In this document: one piece after another, positions 10,849-23,078 of the stretch
Layout of the letters: the number at the start of each line of letters is the position of its first letter
How positions within the stretch are numbered: position 1 is the first letter of the stretch
NCBI RefSeq assembly: GCF_030445035.2
Contig: NC_080698.1
Location: 4,967,501 to 5,031,500 of the forward strand
Length of the DNA stretch: 64,000 nucleotides
DNA from: Dasypus novemcinctus
Lineage: Eukaryota; Chordata; Mammalia; Cingulata; Dasypodidae
Direction of reading: 5' to 3'
The notes under the pieces: generated by a model
Told to the model about the DNA's origin: nothing
What the model saw: the letters and a program-made list of their open reading frames with translations, nothing else
Databases searched by the model: none
Translations under genes and position numbers: made by a program

Positions 10849-13800
10849 AATCTGTGCTCCCCACTTGGCCTTGCTGGTATGGGGTATGAGTGGGCCATGG
10901 TTTTTCCTGTGGTGTTAAACTTGAATACAATGATTATTGTCTAAAAGTTTCTGTCTTGCTAGGCTTGACCCTTCCTGTTTCTTTGGTAGAGCAGCATTTG
11001 TTGGGTCTCTTTCCTGCCAGCTTCTTCACCTCTAAGTCAGGGATATACAAGGCAAAAAGAAAACCCAGTGTTTTAGTTTCCTAGGCTGCTCAAAGCAGAT
11101 AACACGAAATGGGTTGGCTTTAGACAGACTTTATTAGTTTACAGTTTGAGGCTGTGAGAATGTCCAATAAATGCTATCATCAAGGCAATGCTCTCTTCCC
11201 AAAAACAAGTTGTTGGCAATCCTTGACTACAGATTGTTGGCAGTCTGCCACATGATGGCATCTGCTGGCTCTCCCTTTTCTTCTGGGTTTGGTTGCTTCC
11301 AGCTTCCCTGGCTTTCTCTCTCTCTGACTGAATTTCCTTTCCTTATAAAGGACTCCAGGAAGAGGATTAAGACCCACCCTGGGCCGTGTCTTAACTGAAA
11401 TAACCTTATCGAAGGTCCTGCTTAAAATAGGTTTACATCTACAGTAATGAATTAGCTTTAAGAACCTGGTTTTCTAGGGTAAACACAGATCAAACCACCA
11501 TACCCAGGGAACTCGCCGCCATGTCATTCCTCGAGTCCCAGGTCCCTCGCTGATCTGCCATCTCATTTCCACGTTTCAGATATATATATCTCCATAATGT
11601 GGAGATGGAGATGGAGATAACAGATATCCTTTTCCTGTATGTAGGCACCTCACTTAACAATTTCAGAAGTTCTCACCATCTTCATGTTTATGGTCTTGGA
11701 TTTTGGAGGATGACAGTCGCATACTTTGAAAATAACTGTACTTTCTCTTCCTTGTAATATTTACATCTCACTGCATTTTCTGGTCCCTGCCTTGCCAAGA
11801 CCCCTGGTGGGATACGAAATAGCAACAATGACGACGGCCTTCCCCACCTGCCACTCATATTTCCAGGTTAGGGAGATTGTTAGACAGATTCCTGTTGATA
11901 CATTTTGTCAGTGTTTTCTCTGAACTTATTTTATGAAGAATTATTGGGAATGGATGTGCAATTTATCAAAGCCTTTGCTGAGTTTGTCTAGATAATCTTG
12001 TGGTTCTCCTCTTCTGCTCTATTAATGAATTAAATTATAATAGATTTTTCTAATGTTGAATCATCCTTGCATTCCTAGGATAAACCGTCCTAGGTCATCA
12101 TGTAATGTTACTCTTTTAAGATGCTACTAATTTTGGTTTCTTATTGTAGTTAGAAATTTCACCTACCTATGCATTGATAGAATTGTGCTTACAGTCTCCG
12201 CCATATGCTGGTGTCAGCCTTCAGATGGGCACATGCTGTCCATTTTGCTGGGACCACTCTCTGTGGTCACTCTCTTAAATATCAAATTTTCCATTAAATA
12301 TTACATTTCTTCCTATGAAGTTGCCTGCCTGGCTTTTGTAGGCATTTTGAATCGTTGAACCCTTGTCTGTAGTTTGCTATTTTAGTGCCCTCTTATCCAC
12401 TTTTAGTATCAAGGTTATACTGACTTTGCAGAATAAATTGAGAAGCTTTACATATTTTCTATGTTCTGTAACAGTCTAGCACAGGAATTAATAGGTTCTT
12501 TAAACTTTAAAGGTTGTTAAAAGTTAAAAAAATGCAGCAAGTAGTAAAACCATCTGGATCTTGAGACCTATCTGTGTTGCAGGGGGACGAGCACAGGGAG
12601 CCAGGATCTTTGACTCCCTTTTCCATTTTTTCCTATGGTTACAGGACTTTTAGGTTTTATGCCTCTTCCTGAGTCATTTCAGTAATTTATATGTTCCTAA
12701 GAAATTTATTCTATTTCTATTTTTGAATTTTTTGATATTTGCATATATAGTCTAATAATTTTGAAAGTTAATCCATATATATTTTATTCCTGATTTCGTT
12801 TTGTTTACCTATCAGTCTGGCCTCTTTTCTTGATCCTTAAACATCTTTCGGTTTTAATGCTCAAACCTACTGTTTTTTTATATTTCACTAGTTCCTGCTT
12901 TTATCTTTATTGATTCCCTCTCCTCTACTTTGTATATAGCTTTTTTCAGTTCTTCAGTTGATTGTTGAGTGCATTTTCATCTTTCATGTTTTCCACGTTT
13001 GTTTTAAACTCCAAGTACCCCTTTGATGCGTATAAATTTTGAGCTGAGAGCTCTTTTTATTATTCATTGCTATACAGTCTTTAATTTCAGTTTTGATTTT
13101 ATTTTATAAATAACTCTTGGGCTAGAGTTCCAAGAGGCCTGTAGTATTTCTCCTTCAAGGGTTTTATTGAGATTTTATTTCTCCCCCAATACATAGTTTT
13201 TTAAAGTGTTAGGTAGACATTTAAATGTGTTTTCTGTTGGCTGGGAACTTAATTTAACATGAAATTCATCTGGCTTGATGATTTTATATTCAAATCATGT
13301 ATATCTTTAGCTGTTTTTCAGTCTACTTAACCTGTCAATTTCTGAGAAAGATGTGTTAGAGTTTCCTTCTGTAATTGTGGATTTTGCAGCTTTTCTTTGC
13401 ATTTTTATGCTGTATTGCTCAGTGGAAAAGGTTTATTATATCTTTAATCAATATGAAATATTCCCTGGCCTTTGGCCTTGAATTCTATTTTTGTCTTACA
13501 TTACAACATTTTTGCTTTCTTTTTGATAATACAGGTATATCTAAATTCATTCTATTTGGTGGTGTTTTGCTTTATGTCTTTTGTGAATAGCAAACAATAA
13601 GGTTCTATACATTTCCCATCTGATAGTCTTATTTTAATAGAGGAATTTAATCCGTTTGTGTTTTATTACAAATATTGCTGTATTTGAACTTGTGACATTT
13701 ATTTTCATTTTTCACTTACCTCTCCCTGCCTCCCTTTTCTTTACTGCTATACTCATAACTTTTTCTTTTCTCCGTTCCTCTCTCCCCAGAATTTCTACAT

Positions 13801-14897
13801 CTACTCTTCTAGTAGTTTAATTTTCATCATCATTTAATTCTCCTCATTGATAGCAACATATCATTTATATTATCATCTGTCAACTACCCTCCCCACAAGC
13901 CAAAACCTTTAGCGCATTTTTATGTTTTTAACTTCCAGGAATTTCCATAGACGCTGATTACTGCCTTTTCACAGTAGCCTCTTCTCGTTTTACCAGTGCG
14001 GTATCTCTAGCAGTCACGGGTGTGCACTCATATACAACACGTTTAAGGTCTGTTCTCTGCATTATCTTTCCTTGGAGTCCGCTTCTGTTTACCTTTACCT
14101 TTCTCTAGCGTGCAGGTGATTTCCTTGACCACCTGGTAAGTCTTGCCTGTCCGTAGATTAGAATGTAGAGCATGTGGGCTGGTTGGCACCTGCCGCTCGT
14201 TGACCTCTGCAGCCACACACCTTGGTTTCCACTGTCTATCTGACCTCGAAAGGTCGGTATGTCAGAGAATCCCGTGTAGGCTGGGGTGGGGTGTGACAGC
14301 AGATGCCCTCCAGCGGGCCCGGGTAGCGAGCAGCCAGGCCTCTAAGGAAGCTTCGCCCCGCGGAGGGGCGGTTTCCCATACCTCGCTTCTGGGCAGGGTT
14401 GTACCTCTTCCTCCTTCCCCTGGCTCTGCGTGTGCGGTACCACCTGGCGCTCTCCTTTGGCCAGTGCTCCAGGCCCACGTGCAGGCCAGCCCCTGCCCAT
14501 GGCAGACCCGTCCCCAGCCTTCCTCGTGAGCCACTCTGCAGACTAGCCTGGGGCACACGCCGCCTCCAGCGTGGCACAGACCTGGGGGAGGGGGCTGCAA
14601 GGGGCGGCCCGGGCATCCGTAGACTGTCTTTTAGGTAACGTCCCTGACCAGTGCCCCCGGGGCCTGACCGCCGTCCACCTTTGGATTTCTTGCACCGTCC
14701 TGTTAGGAAGGCTCTGCCTCTCCCGAGCCTGCAGCTGGGCTTATTTTGGGTAGCGTTTTTCACTATTCTAATTTCTTAAATCAGCTTGATCCTACTGCTT
14801 TCTGTCTTGCAGAAATTCATCTGGGGCATTGATTTTCTTCTTTGGGGAAGGAAAGAAAACGTCTATATCTAGTTGACCATCTTGAACCAGAAGTCTG
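10849..14897 (-). mobile_element. L1: Older L1 (L1M-like), minus strand, reaching its 5' end
   Basis: Left of 11690 is 3' UTR-like sequence (split by the LTR at 11069-11502). ORF2-derived text follows, e.g. 11980-12110 ('attaatgaattaaattataatag...gttgaatcatccttgcattcctagg') and 12790-13690. At the right end, 14868-14897 reads on the minus strand as CTTCTGGTTCAAGATGGTC, the typical first bases of an L1 5' UTR, so this is the 5' terminus. The GC-rich part 14120-14770 would be the 5' UTR. It is more diverged than the neighbouring L1 and no coding frame survives. The boundary with the L1 on the left (near 10848, after a TTTATTTATTTAT tract) is approximate. Confidence 0.65.
11069..11502 (-). mobile_element. 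MaLR-like LTR, solo, perfect 5-bp duplication
   Basis: A 434-bp LTR in minus orientation, starting TGTTTTAGTTTCCTAGGCTGC and ending AAACCACCATA on the plus strand. The consensus end, from sibling copies, is ACCACCACA. It is flanked on both sides by CCCAG (11064-11068 and 11503-11507), an exact 5-bp target duplication. Read in its own orientation it carries a 'gtcctttataa' TATA-like box and the 'aagccaacccat' 3' segment shared with the copies at 17223, 38282 and 54840. It interrupts the 3' part of the older L1. Confidence 0.88.
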
Positions 14898-16004
14898 AAG
14901 GAGGGTTTAGGATGTTAAAAACGTGTAGCTTTTTGAGTGAGGAAAATAAATCATTAAAATACCTTTTCTATAAATAACTCCAAAAGAGGCATCCTTTTTT
15001 CTGTAAATGTAAGTCCAATAAATAAAATACAAGGATGTGAGCCATGTTTGTCTGCATTGGAATGAAGCAATGAGTGCTCACTGCTGCCCAAAAGAAGCTG
15101 GGTCGGGGCTGTTCGTATTGCCAGCCGTGGTCACACACACTGGCTGCCACTATTAAAATGTAGCTATTAGCAAACGAAATCAAATACTTCCGTTGCCTAG
15201 TAACTAATCCAGTCTGAGAAAGAAGAAAAAATAGAATACATAAATTTAGAACTTTCAGGCCATATGCCAAGCAAAATATTCTTGCCTGCATCATCTACAA
15301 TTTGAATGGAAGGAAGAGTGTTTTAGTGTCAAATAGGCACTATTTTATGTTGACATTTCTTGCTAAAAGTTAATAGCCCTTGATGGCTAAACATGCACGA
15401 GAGAGAGGCAGGCTGCCCAGGGACCTCTTGCCGCACTTGTCCCCCACGTCACCAAGCAGGAGCTAGAGAAGAAAGCAGCTCTGACGAACTCCTAGGAATT
15501 CTGTTTTCTAATGTAATTAAAAAGCCAAAGGGTATTATGGAATTTAAGCCACATTCTACTGTTAGAAGAAAAGGATAGGACATCTGTTCTACCTGTTTCC
15601 GTATAAAATAAAAATACCGTATTTCTACCCAAGAAGCTTTTCAACAAGACATGGAAAATTAAGCAGCAGTGTAAGATTAGGGGTTCATGGTGATGTAATT
15701 ACTGGGATCATAGAATGTTGGAGTCTAAAGAAATACCAGGATAAATAAATAGAAATTAAATGTGGTATTAGTCGGAATACTTTTTTCTACTTCCCTAAAA
15801 AATGGGAAAAAAAAAAACCAATACAATGAATTTATAGATGATACATTTCAAAATAGAAAGTAAAAGAGAAATTATTTGCGCCCCCCAAAAAAATATTTTA
15901 AAACTGGAAGAGTTGTAAGACTAATACATAGAATTCCCACATACTCTCTACTCAGATTAGTAGCTTTATCGCTTTTCTCGCTCTCTCACACGCATACACA
16001 CACA
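14898..16004. other. Single-copy AT-rich DNA, no gene seen
   Basis: Contains A-rich runs (15805-15820 and 15880-15900) and a minus-strand open frame of 108 codons at 14968-15294 with no recognised similarity. No splice signals or conserved domain were apparent. A short (CA)n tract is at about 15988-16006. Confidence 0.4.
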
Positions 16005-16440
16005 CAGTATTAATCTATTGCTGCGTAACAAATTACCCCAGAGCTTAGCAGCATAAAACAACAAAAGATGTTCTCTCTCAGTGTCTGTGGGTCAGAAGTG
16101 GAGTGAAAACGTGGTCCAGTGCCTCGACTCGGGGTCTCCTACAAGCCTGCAACCCGGCGTCAGCCCCAGGGCAGGGTGGGGGGAGCCCACTGGGCTCACG
16201 TGGCCTCTGCTGGGTGAAGACCTTTGTTCTGCGCCACACGGGCCTCTCCGTGGGTCATCTCGCAGCGTGGAAGCCGGCTTCTCACAGAGCAGGACGGCAC
16301 GACAGACGCGCACGATAGCGGTCACTGTCTCTTTGTAACTGATACCAGAAAAGCCAAGTTCTTTTCATCAGAAGCAAGCAACCTGGTCCAGCCCACACTG
16401 GGGAGATCACAGGAGAGCGTGAACCCCAGGACGCGGGGAC
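16005..16440 (-). mobile_element. MLT1-like LTR fragment
   Basis: Plus-strand text begins with the antisense 3' end typical of old MaLR/ERVL LTRs: 'ctattgctgcgtaacaaattaccccag', 'agcttagcagcataaaacaac', and 'tctgtgggtcagaagtgg', followed by a 'cacgggcctctcc' stretch further on. The rest is diverged. It ends just before the CA microsatellite. The subfamily name is uncertain. Confidence 0.55.
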
Positions 16441-16460
16441 CATCTCAGGGCTGCCTACTG

Positions 16461-16490
16461 CGCGCGCACACACACACACACACACACACA
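16461..16490. repeat. (CA)n microsatellite
   Basis: An uninterrupted run of about 13 CA units preceded by GCGCGCA. Likely length-polymorphic. Open frames crossing it are artefacts. Confidence 0.9.
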
Positions 16491-17222
16491 GTGTTCCTAA
16501 ACCATTTGAGCGTCACTTTACCTTTACATATTTCAGCATGTATTTCCTGAGAACACAATCAAGTACAGTCACTAATTCAGGAAATTTAACCCTGGGGGGA
16601 GGGTAGTAACCTGGCAAACAAGGCGCAGCAGCCTCTGCTTATATTATTTTTTAATTCTTTTAGTTGTACATTTATAGAAATATATATGCATGAAATATGT
16701 AAAATAGAGTTCCCATATGCCACCCTATTAACACCTTGCATTAGTGTGGTGCATTAGTTACAATGCATGAAAGAACGTTTTTATGATTGTACTATTAACT
16801 CTAGTCCATCGTTGGCTGTAGGCCTTTTTGTTCATTTTTATTCTAGTAACATATTTGTGACCTAAAATCCCCCCCTTAACCACATTCACATGTATAATTC
16901 AGTGCTGCTCATTCCATCCACAGCCTTGTGCTTCCGTCACCACTGTCCATTACCAAAACTGTACAGCCAGCCCAAAGAGAAACTGTACAGTTTTAAGCAT
17001 TAACTCCCTATTCCCTATCCCCAACCCAGACTCTGGTAACCTGAAATCTAGATGCTAACTCTGAGTTCGCTTATCCTAATTATTTCATATCAGCAAAATA
17101 CACAGAATCTGTCTTTTTTGTGCTGGGCTTATTTCATGCACCATTTCTTCAGGGTGCGTCCATGTCGTCACATGAATCCAGAACTTCATTCCTCTTTTAT
17201 GCTGAAAATATTCCGTTGTATG

Positions 17223-17814
17223 TGTTGTAGTTTGCTAGGCTACTGAAAGCAGAACTGTAAGATGGGTTGGCTTTTAACAATGAGAACTGATTGGCTTACA
17301 GCCTTTAGGCTAAGTGTCCAAATCAAAGCACAGTGCTTTCTTCCCAAAGACTGGCTGCCAGCCATCCCCTTGGGTCCTCTCCTGGGTTTTCTTGCTTTCA
17401 GCTTCTTGCTTCTATGGCTTTCTCTTCTTTGTCTGAATTTCAGTCTCTTATAAATGACTCTAGTAAGAGGATTAAGACATACCCTGGACCACATCCTAAC
17501 TGTAGTAACCGCATCAAAAGGTCATACTCAGGGAGCAGATGTGGCTCAAACCATTGAGCACCTGCTTCCCACATGGGAGGTTCTGGGTTTGGTTACTGGT
17601 GCCTCCTAAAAACAAAACAAAACAAAAAAAAACTCAGCGCAAGGGAGCCCATGTGGCTCAGTGGTTTAGCCGGCTTCCCACTTAGGAGGTCCTGGTTTAA
17701 TGCCTGGCCCCAGTACCTTAAAAAAAAAATCATACAGTAAGTTTGCACCCACAGAAATGGATTAGCTTTAAGGACACGATTTTCTGAGGGTGAGTGCAGT
17801 TCCATACCACCACA
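17223..17814 (-). mobile_element. MaLR-like LTR with nested SINE, perfect 5-bp duplication
   Basis: A minus-strand LTR of the same family as 11069-11502, starting TGTTGTAGTTTGCTAGGC and ending TCCATACCACCACA. It is flanked by GTATG on both sides (17218-17222 and 17815-17819), exact, and the host L1 text joins across it ('ccgttgtatg' to 'tatataccacattttgtgta'). It contains a dimeric DAS SINE (17531-17729). Without that the LTR is about 390 bp. It is a solo LTR with no internal region. Confidence 0.9.
17531..17729 (+). mobile_element. DAS-SINE: Dimeric DAS-type SINE nested in an LTR
   Basis: Head 1 at 17531-17610 (GGGAGCAGATGTGGCTCAAA start, CATGGGAGGTTCTGGGTTTG B-box region), an A-rich linker, then head 2 at 17643-17718 (GGGAGCCCATGTGGCTCAGT start) and an A-run. 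TCATAC occurs just left (17522-17527) and right (17730-17735) as a short target duplication. The order and linker style match the dimer at 6590-6789. Confidence 0.83.
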
Positions 17815-18828
17815 GTATGTATATACCACATTTTGTGTATCCGTTTAGGAGTTGATAGACACCTGGATTGCTTCCATCTTTTGGCAATTCTGAATAATGC
17901 CACTAGGAATATTGGTGTGCAAATATCTGAGTATCTGCTTTTAGTTCTTTGGGGCATATGCTCAATAGGGGGATTGCTGGTTCATGTGGCAGTTCTATAC
18001 TTAGCTTTCTGAAGAACTGCCAGTCTGCCACAGAAGCAGCACCATTTTACATTCCTACCAGCAACGAATGTTACTCTTTTGCACATCCTCTCTAACACTT
18101 GAAACTTTCTGCTTTAATAGTAGCCATTCTAATGTATGTGAAACGGCATCTCGTTGTGATTTTGATTTGCATTTCCCTAATAGGTAATGATGTTGAGCAT
18201 CTTTTCATTTGCTTTTTAGCCATTTGTCTATCTTCTTCATAGAAATGTCTATTCAATTTTTAAATTAAGTTGTGTTTTTATTGTTGAGTAGTAGGATTTC
18301 TTTATATATTCTGGATATTAAACCCTTATCAGGTATGTGGTTTCCAAATATTTTCTCCCATTGAGTATGTTGTCTTTTTACTTTCATGATAAAGTCCTTT
18401 GCAGAAAAGTTTTCAATTTTGATGAGGTCCCTTATCTATTTTTTTTCTTTTGGGCTTGGGCTTTGGGTATAAAGTCTAAAAAACCATTGTCTAATAAAAT
18501 ATCCTAAAGATGTTTCCTTATGTTTTCTTCTGGGAGTTTTTTATAGTTCTGGTTCTTATATTTAAGTCTTTGATTCATGTTGAGTTAACTTTTATATAGG
18601 GGATCCACCTTCATTCTTTTGCATATGAGTATACAGTTCTTCCAGCACTATTTGTTGAAGGTACTGCTCTTTCCCAATTGCGTGAACTTGGCAGCCTTGT
18701 CAAAAATCAATTAGCTGTGAAGTGCGGGTCTATTACTGAACTCTCAATTGGATTCCATTGCTCTATATATCTATCCTTGTGCCAGTTAATTGTTGTTTTG
18801 ATCACTGTAGCTTTGTAAGAAGTTCTGT

Positions 18829-18923
18829 GTTTGTTTTGTTTTTGAGGTGCTGGGATTGGGGGTTGAACCCGGGGCCTCATATGTGGAAGACGGGTGCTCA
18901 ACCACTGAGCCACAGGGGCTCCC
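18829..18923 (-). mobile_element. DAS-SINE: Short DAS-type SINE (single tRNA head)
   Basis: Minus-strand text begins GGGAGCCCCTGTGGCTCAGTGG and contains GGGTTCAACCCCC, i.e. A box and B box of a tRNA-derived head, followed by an A-rich tail that appears as TGTTTTGTTTTTG on the plus strand. It interrupts the ORF2 thumb region of the surrounding L1. A target duplication is only approximate (a 'gtaag' on both sides). Confidence 0.8.
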
Positions 18924-20859
18924 TGTCGTAAGTTTTAAAGTCAGGAAGTATGAGTCTTACAACTTTGTTGTTCTATTTCAAGATGGTCTTGGCTCTTCAG
19001 GGCCTGTTACCCTTACAAGAAATATTTGGTGATTGACTTTTCCATTTCTTCAAAGGGGGCTGTTGGAATTTTGATGGGAGTTGCATAGAAGTCTCTAAGT
19101 CATTATGGGTATATGACATTTTGACAATATTTAGTCTTCTATTCCATGGCATGGAATGTCTTTCATTTAATTAGATCTTCTTTGATTTCATTTAGCAAAG
19201 TTTTATGATTTTCTATATACAAGTCCTTAACATCCTCATTTAAGTTTATTCTGAGATATTTGATTCTTTAGTTGCTGTTATAAATGGATTTTTAAAAATT
19301 ATCTTCTCAGAATGCTAATTACTAGTATATGGAAACACTACTGATTTTTGCTATATCCTTTCCAAATTGTATGCCTTTTATTTCATTTTCTTGCCTAATT
19401 GCTCTGGCTAGAACTTCCAGTACAATGTTGAATAACAGTGACATCAGTGGGCCTCCTTGTCTTGTTCTAGATCTTTGAGGGAAAGCTTTCCATCTTTCAC
19501 CATTGACTATGATGATAGCAGTGGGTTTTCACATATTCTCTTTATCATGTTGAGGAAATTTCCTTCTATTCCTGTTTTTCTAAGTGTCATTGTCAAGAAA
19601 GGATGCTGGATTTTGTCAGATACCTTTTCTGTGTCAATTGAGATGATCATGTGGTTTTTCCCCTTTGGTTTGTTAATGTGGTGTATTACATTAATTGAAT
19701 TTCTTATGTTGAACCACCCTTGCATACCTGGGATAAATCCTACTTGATTGTGCATAATTCTATAATGTGCTGTTGAATTCAATTTGCTAGCATTTTGTTG
19801 AGGGTTTTGTATCTGTACTCATAAGAGAAATTGGTCTGTAATTTTCCTTTCTTGTAGTATCTTTATCTACCTTTGGTAGTAGGGTGATGTTGACCTCATA
19901 GAACAAGTTAGGTAGTGTTCTCCTTTCAATATTTTGGAAGAGTTTGAGCAGGATTGATACTAATTTTTATTGGAACGTTTGGTAGAATTCCCCTGTGAAA
20001 CCATCTAGTCTTAGACTTTTTTGGTTGGGATATTTGATGACTGATTCTATTTCTTTACTAGTAATTGATCTGTTGATATCTGCTATTTCTTCTTGACTCA
20101 GTGTAGGTTGTATGTTTCTCAGAATTTGTCCATCTAGGGTGTCTAATTTGTTGCCATACATTTTTTATAATATTCTCTTATGATTCTTTATATATCTCTG
20201 GAGCCAATAATAATGCCCCATCCCCATATCTGCTTTTATTTATTTGCATTTTTTCTCTTTTTTCTTGTCAGTCTAGCTAAAGGTATGTCAACTTTATTGA
20301 TCTTCTCAATGGACCAACTTTTGGTTTTGATAGTGTTCTCTATTTTAAAAAATGTTTCTTTTTCATTTATGTCTACTATAATCTTTGTTAATTTCTTTCT
20401 TTCTGCTTGCTTTGGATTTAGTTTGTTGGTTTTTTCCTAGTTCCTCCAGGTATGCAGTTAGGTCTTTGATTATAGCTCTTTCTTTTTTAATTTAAATATA
20501 TGGGGCTTTAAATTTCCTTCTGAGTACTTTCTTCACAGCACCCCATAAGTTTTGATATGTTGTATTTTCATTTTCATTTATCTCAAGATATTTACTGATC
20601 GCCCTTGTAATTTCTTTTTTGACCCATTGATTGTATACATGTTAACTTCCATATATTTGTGGACTTGCCAGTTCTCTGCCTGTTACCGATTTCCAGCTTC
20701 ATTCCATTGTGATCAGAAAAAATGCTTTGTATAATTAGTCTTTAAAATTTTTTTGAGACTTGTTTTGTGACCCAGTATGTGGTCTATCCCAGAGAATGAA
20801 CTACATGCACTTGAGAAAAATGTATATCCTGCTTCTCTGGGATGCAGTCTTATATGTAC

Positions 20860-21120
20860 ATCTGTAAATGCTTGCTGTCTGCGGGTCTCTCCCTTTTCTT
20901 CCGGGTTTTGTTGCCTTCAGCTTCTTGCTTCCATGGCTTTCTCTCTGTGTGAATTTCATTCTCTTACAAAGGAGTTCAGTCAAAGGATTAAGGCCCACCC
21001 TTACATTGCCATGGATCCCATCTTAATTTCAGATCCTACTCACCAAATGACCCTACCTACATGGATGCACACAACTTCCCACCATCCCACTCCACCCTCT
21101 GGACCCCAAAATAGATATGT
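20860..21120 (-). mobile_element. MaLR-like LTR, truncated
   Basis: Shares with the LTRs at 11069, 17223 and 38282 the ordered blocks 'ctctcccttttcttccgggttttgttgccttcagcttc', 'ctttctctctgtgtgaatttcattctcttacaaagga' and 'ggattaaggcccaccctta'. The outermost TGTTTTAG end is missing, so it abuts the L1 directly. It lies on the 3'-LTR side of the MaLR internal text that follows on its right, consistent with a minus-strand provirus remnant. Confidence 0.7.
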
Positions 21121-21139
21121 TCTTTCCATATGCAAAATG

Positions 21140-21985
21140 TTTATTTTCTTATAATATCCCAAAAGTGCCTTCCGTCATTTCAGTAATGATATTAAGTACA
21201 AAGTCGCGTCAGAGTCGGTTCTGGGTGCCTTCTGTGCTGGGCACAGTTCTCCTCCCGCCGGTAATGGTGAGACTTGGAGAACTAGTTATTGGCTTCCAGT
21301 ATACAAGGAAGGACTCCACCTTCCTCAGGCAGCGGGGTGCCAGCTGGACTCGAGGCTCCACCCTCGCCAAACACTGGGGCAGTGTCCAGCCTTTCGCAAT
21401 CCCCCCGGGCACCCGAGAAACACAGGGTTCCCGAACAACAGGGCGTTTGGCCCGCCCTCTCCAAGCCCCGGGGCTTCCCACCCATTCCACAGATGGGGCC
21501 ATCTGCTCTCTTGGCCCAAGAAGATGTCTCCATTCCAGACCTCAGCTTCCACGGTTCTGCCTTTGAAGTCACTTTTCCTTCAGTTTGTCCCTTTTAGTCC
21601 AGCCTGGCTGTGGTTCTGTTCATAGAGAGCTCACAAAAAAATCTGTAGGTTTTGCATGTAACACACAATCGTCCAAAATGCCAGACAGTAGGACTTTGCA
21701 CAGCTCCTGCCTGCATAGTTCACCTCCAGTCCTGACTTGCTCTGAAATGACTGACTGGGTCCACATTCACTTAAACCCTCACACGAAGCACTGCTTTCGG
21801 GGGACTTGTTTTCCAGAATTCAGAATTTTCCAAACCATCCATCTCTGGTTTCTTTGTGCTCAGGAGTGCAGTTCTCAGCTTATCCTTTTCCTCTCACATT
21901 TTATTATAAGCTGCAAGCAGCAGCCAGGCTGTACTTTCCACATTTAATTTGGAAAATCTTCTCTGTTAAATACCCACGCTCCCCG
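21140..21985 (-). mobile_element. MaLR internal region fragment
   Basis: Aligns by eye with 37300-37970 over several hundred bases: 'cttttccttcagtttgtcccttttagtccag', 'cacctccagtcctgacttgctctg', 'cagttctcagcttatcc', and 'tataagctgcaagcagcagccaggctg'. The second copy runs into the diagnostic MaLR junction before its 5' LTR, which identifies both as ERVL-MaLR internal sequence in minus orientation. MaLR internal regions are non-autonomous; no gag- or pol-like frame is intact here. Confidence 0.65.
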
Positions 21986-22029
21986 TTATTGCCTGACGTG
22001 CGGTCCACACTGAGATTTCGCCTGTTTCC

Positions 22030-22270
22030 TAATAATGTGCTTCACAGCACTCTCTTTTTCTTGGTCCGATCCAGTGCAGGAATGTGCACTGTATTTGGTG
22101 GCCACATCCTTTGGGTCATCTCTCATCCGGGACAGTTCATCAGCCTTTCTTGTCTTTCACAACATTTAACGTTATTTGAAGAGAACAGAGAATGTCCACC
22201 ATTTTGGATTTTTCTGATGTTCCCTCATGATTAGATAGAAGGCACATTTTGATCATTGACGGCAGTATTT
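22030..22270 (-). mobile_element. L1: Ancient L1 3' UTR fragment (L1M-like)
   Basis: Contains, in the antisense-L1 order, 'gggacagttcatcagcctttcttgtctttcacaacattt', 'gaagagaacag', and 'tttttctgatgttccctcatgattagat', matching the well-known 3' UTR of old mammalian L1s. It is diverged and short. Confidence 0.55.
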
Positions 22271-22639
22271 TTTTTACTAGTCTGAGTACTTAAGGGGCCC
22301 GTCAAGTAGAAGAGAGTTAGCAAGTGTCAGAGTCCTGCCAGCCCACAGCGTGCCTGAGTCAGGCGTGGCACTGGGCCAGCTGTCCTGCCAGCCCAGGTTC
22401 TGCGTGGCAAGCTTCTGGCCTCAGCTTTCTGTGTGACACCAGTCGGCACACAGCAAGCACTTTCTAACCAAGTATCCATGAACTGGATGCAAAACAGGAA
22501 AGCAATCATTTGAACCTGAAACCTTTTTCACTCCCTTTTATGAGTGTTTAACAGATATAAAAGATCATAAAGGAAAAGGCCACATACATTAGGAAAAACA
22601 TGTCGATTATCTATTAATAAGTGTTTTTATTGCTAATCC

Positions 22640-23078
22640 AGGCACACCTTGGAGACATTGCAGGTTTGGTCCAGGACCACCACAATAAATTGAATCTCGT
22701 GGCTTTTTTTGGTTTTCCAGTATATATAAAAGTTACATTTACACTATGCTGTAGTCTATTAAGTGTGCAATAGCATTGTGTCTAAATAAACAACATACCT
22801 ACCTTAATTTAAAATGCTTTATTGCTAAAAAATGCTACCGTCATCGGAGCCTTCAGCAAGCTGAAATCTTTTTGCCAGTGGAGGGTCTTGCCTCGGTGCC
22901 AGTGGCAGCTGACTGATCAGGGTGGCAGCTGCTCAAGGCTGGGGAGGCTGTGGCAATTTCTTAAAATAAGACAGCAATGGAGTTTGCTGCATCAATTGAT
23001 TCTTCTTTTCATGAAAAATTTCCCTGCAGTATGTGATGCTCTTTGATAGCATTTTACCTACAGTAGAGCTTCTTCCAA
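22640..23078. mobile_element. Tigger1: Tigger1-like DNA transposon, left part
   Basis: Starts with the terminal inverted repeat CAGGCACACCTTGGAGACATTGC and continues through the Tigger1 subterminal text ('gtgcaatagcattgtgtctaaa', 'tttattgctaaaaaatgctac', 'gtggcaatttcttaaaataagac', 'cacagtagagcttcttccaaaattggagtca'). This is the end bearing the antisense 3' part of the pogo-like transposase gene. It stops at about 23078, where L1 5' UTR begins. The opposite end of a Tigger1 is at 32291-32533. Confidence 0.85.

Larger units (their letters stand above)
16640..20857 (-). mobile_element. L1: L1 LINE, minus strand, 5'-truncated
   Basis: 3' UTR at the left (16640-17050, containing the common 'cttgcattagtgtggtgcattag' text), then ORF2 reading leftward. 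Identified ORF2p pieces: linker before the RT (19967-20161), RT motif A region (19507-19782, minus-strand residues [17 protein letters not shown]), thumb (18700-19100) and C-terminal region (18000-18480). Between about 19345 and 19350 the text jumps from 'ctgatttttg' to 'ctatatcctttccaa', skipping the segment that would encode the FADD box, so the catalytic motif is deleted. It is interrupted by an LTR (17223-17814) and a SINE (about 18829-18923). The 5' side is truncated within the endonuclease region next to an LTR. Confidence 0.87.

Noticed and set aside
20846..21130. A direct junction of L1 and LTR taken as a fusion gene
   Set aside because: The missing LTR terminus fits a deletion or recombination at an L1/LTR border; no transcript or frame crosses it.
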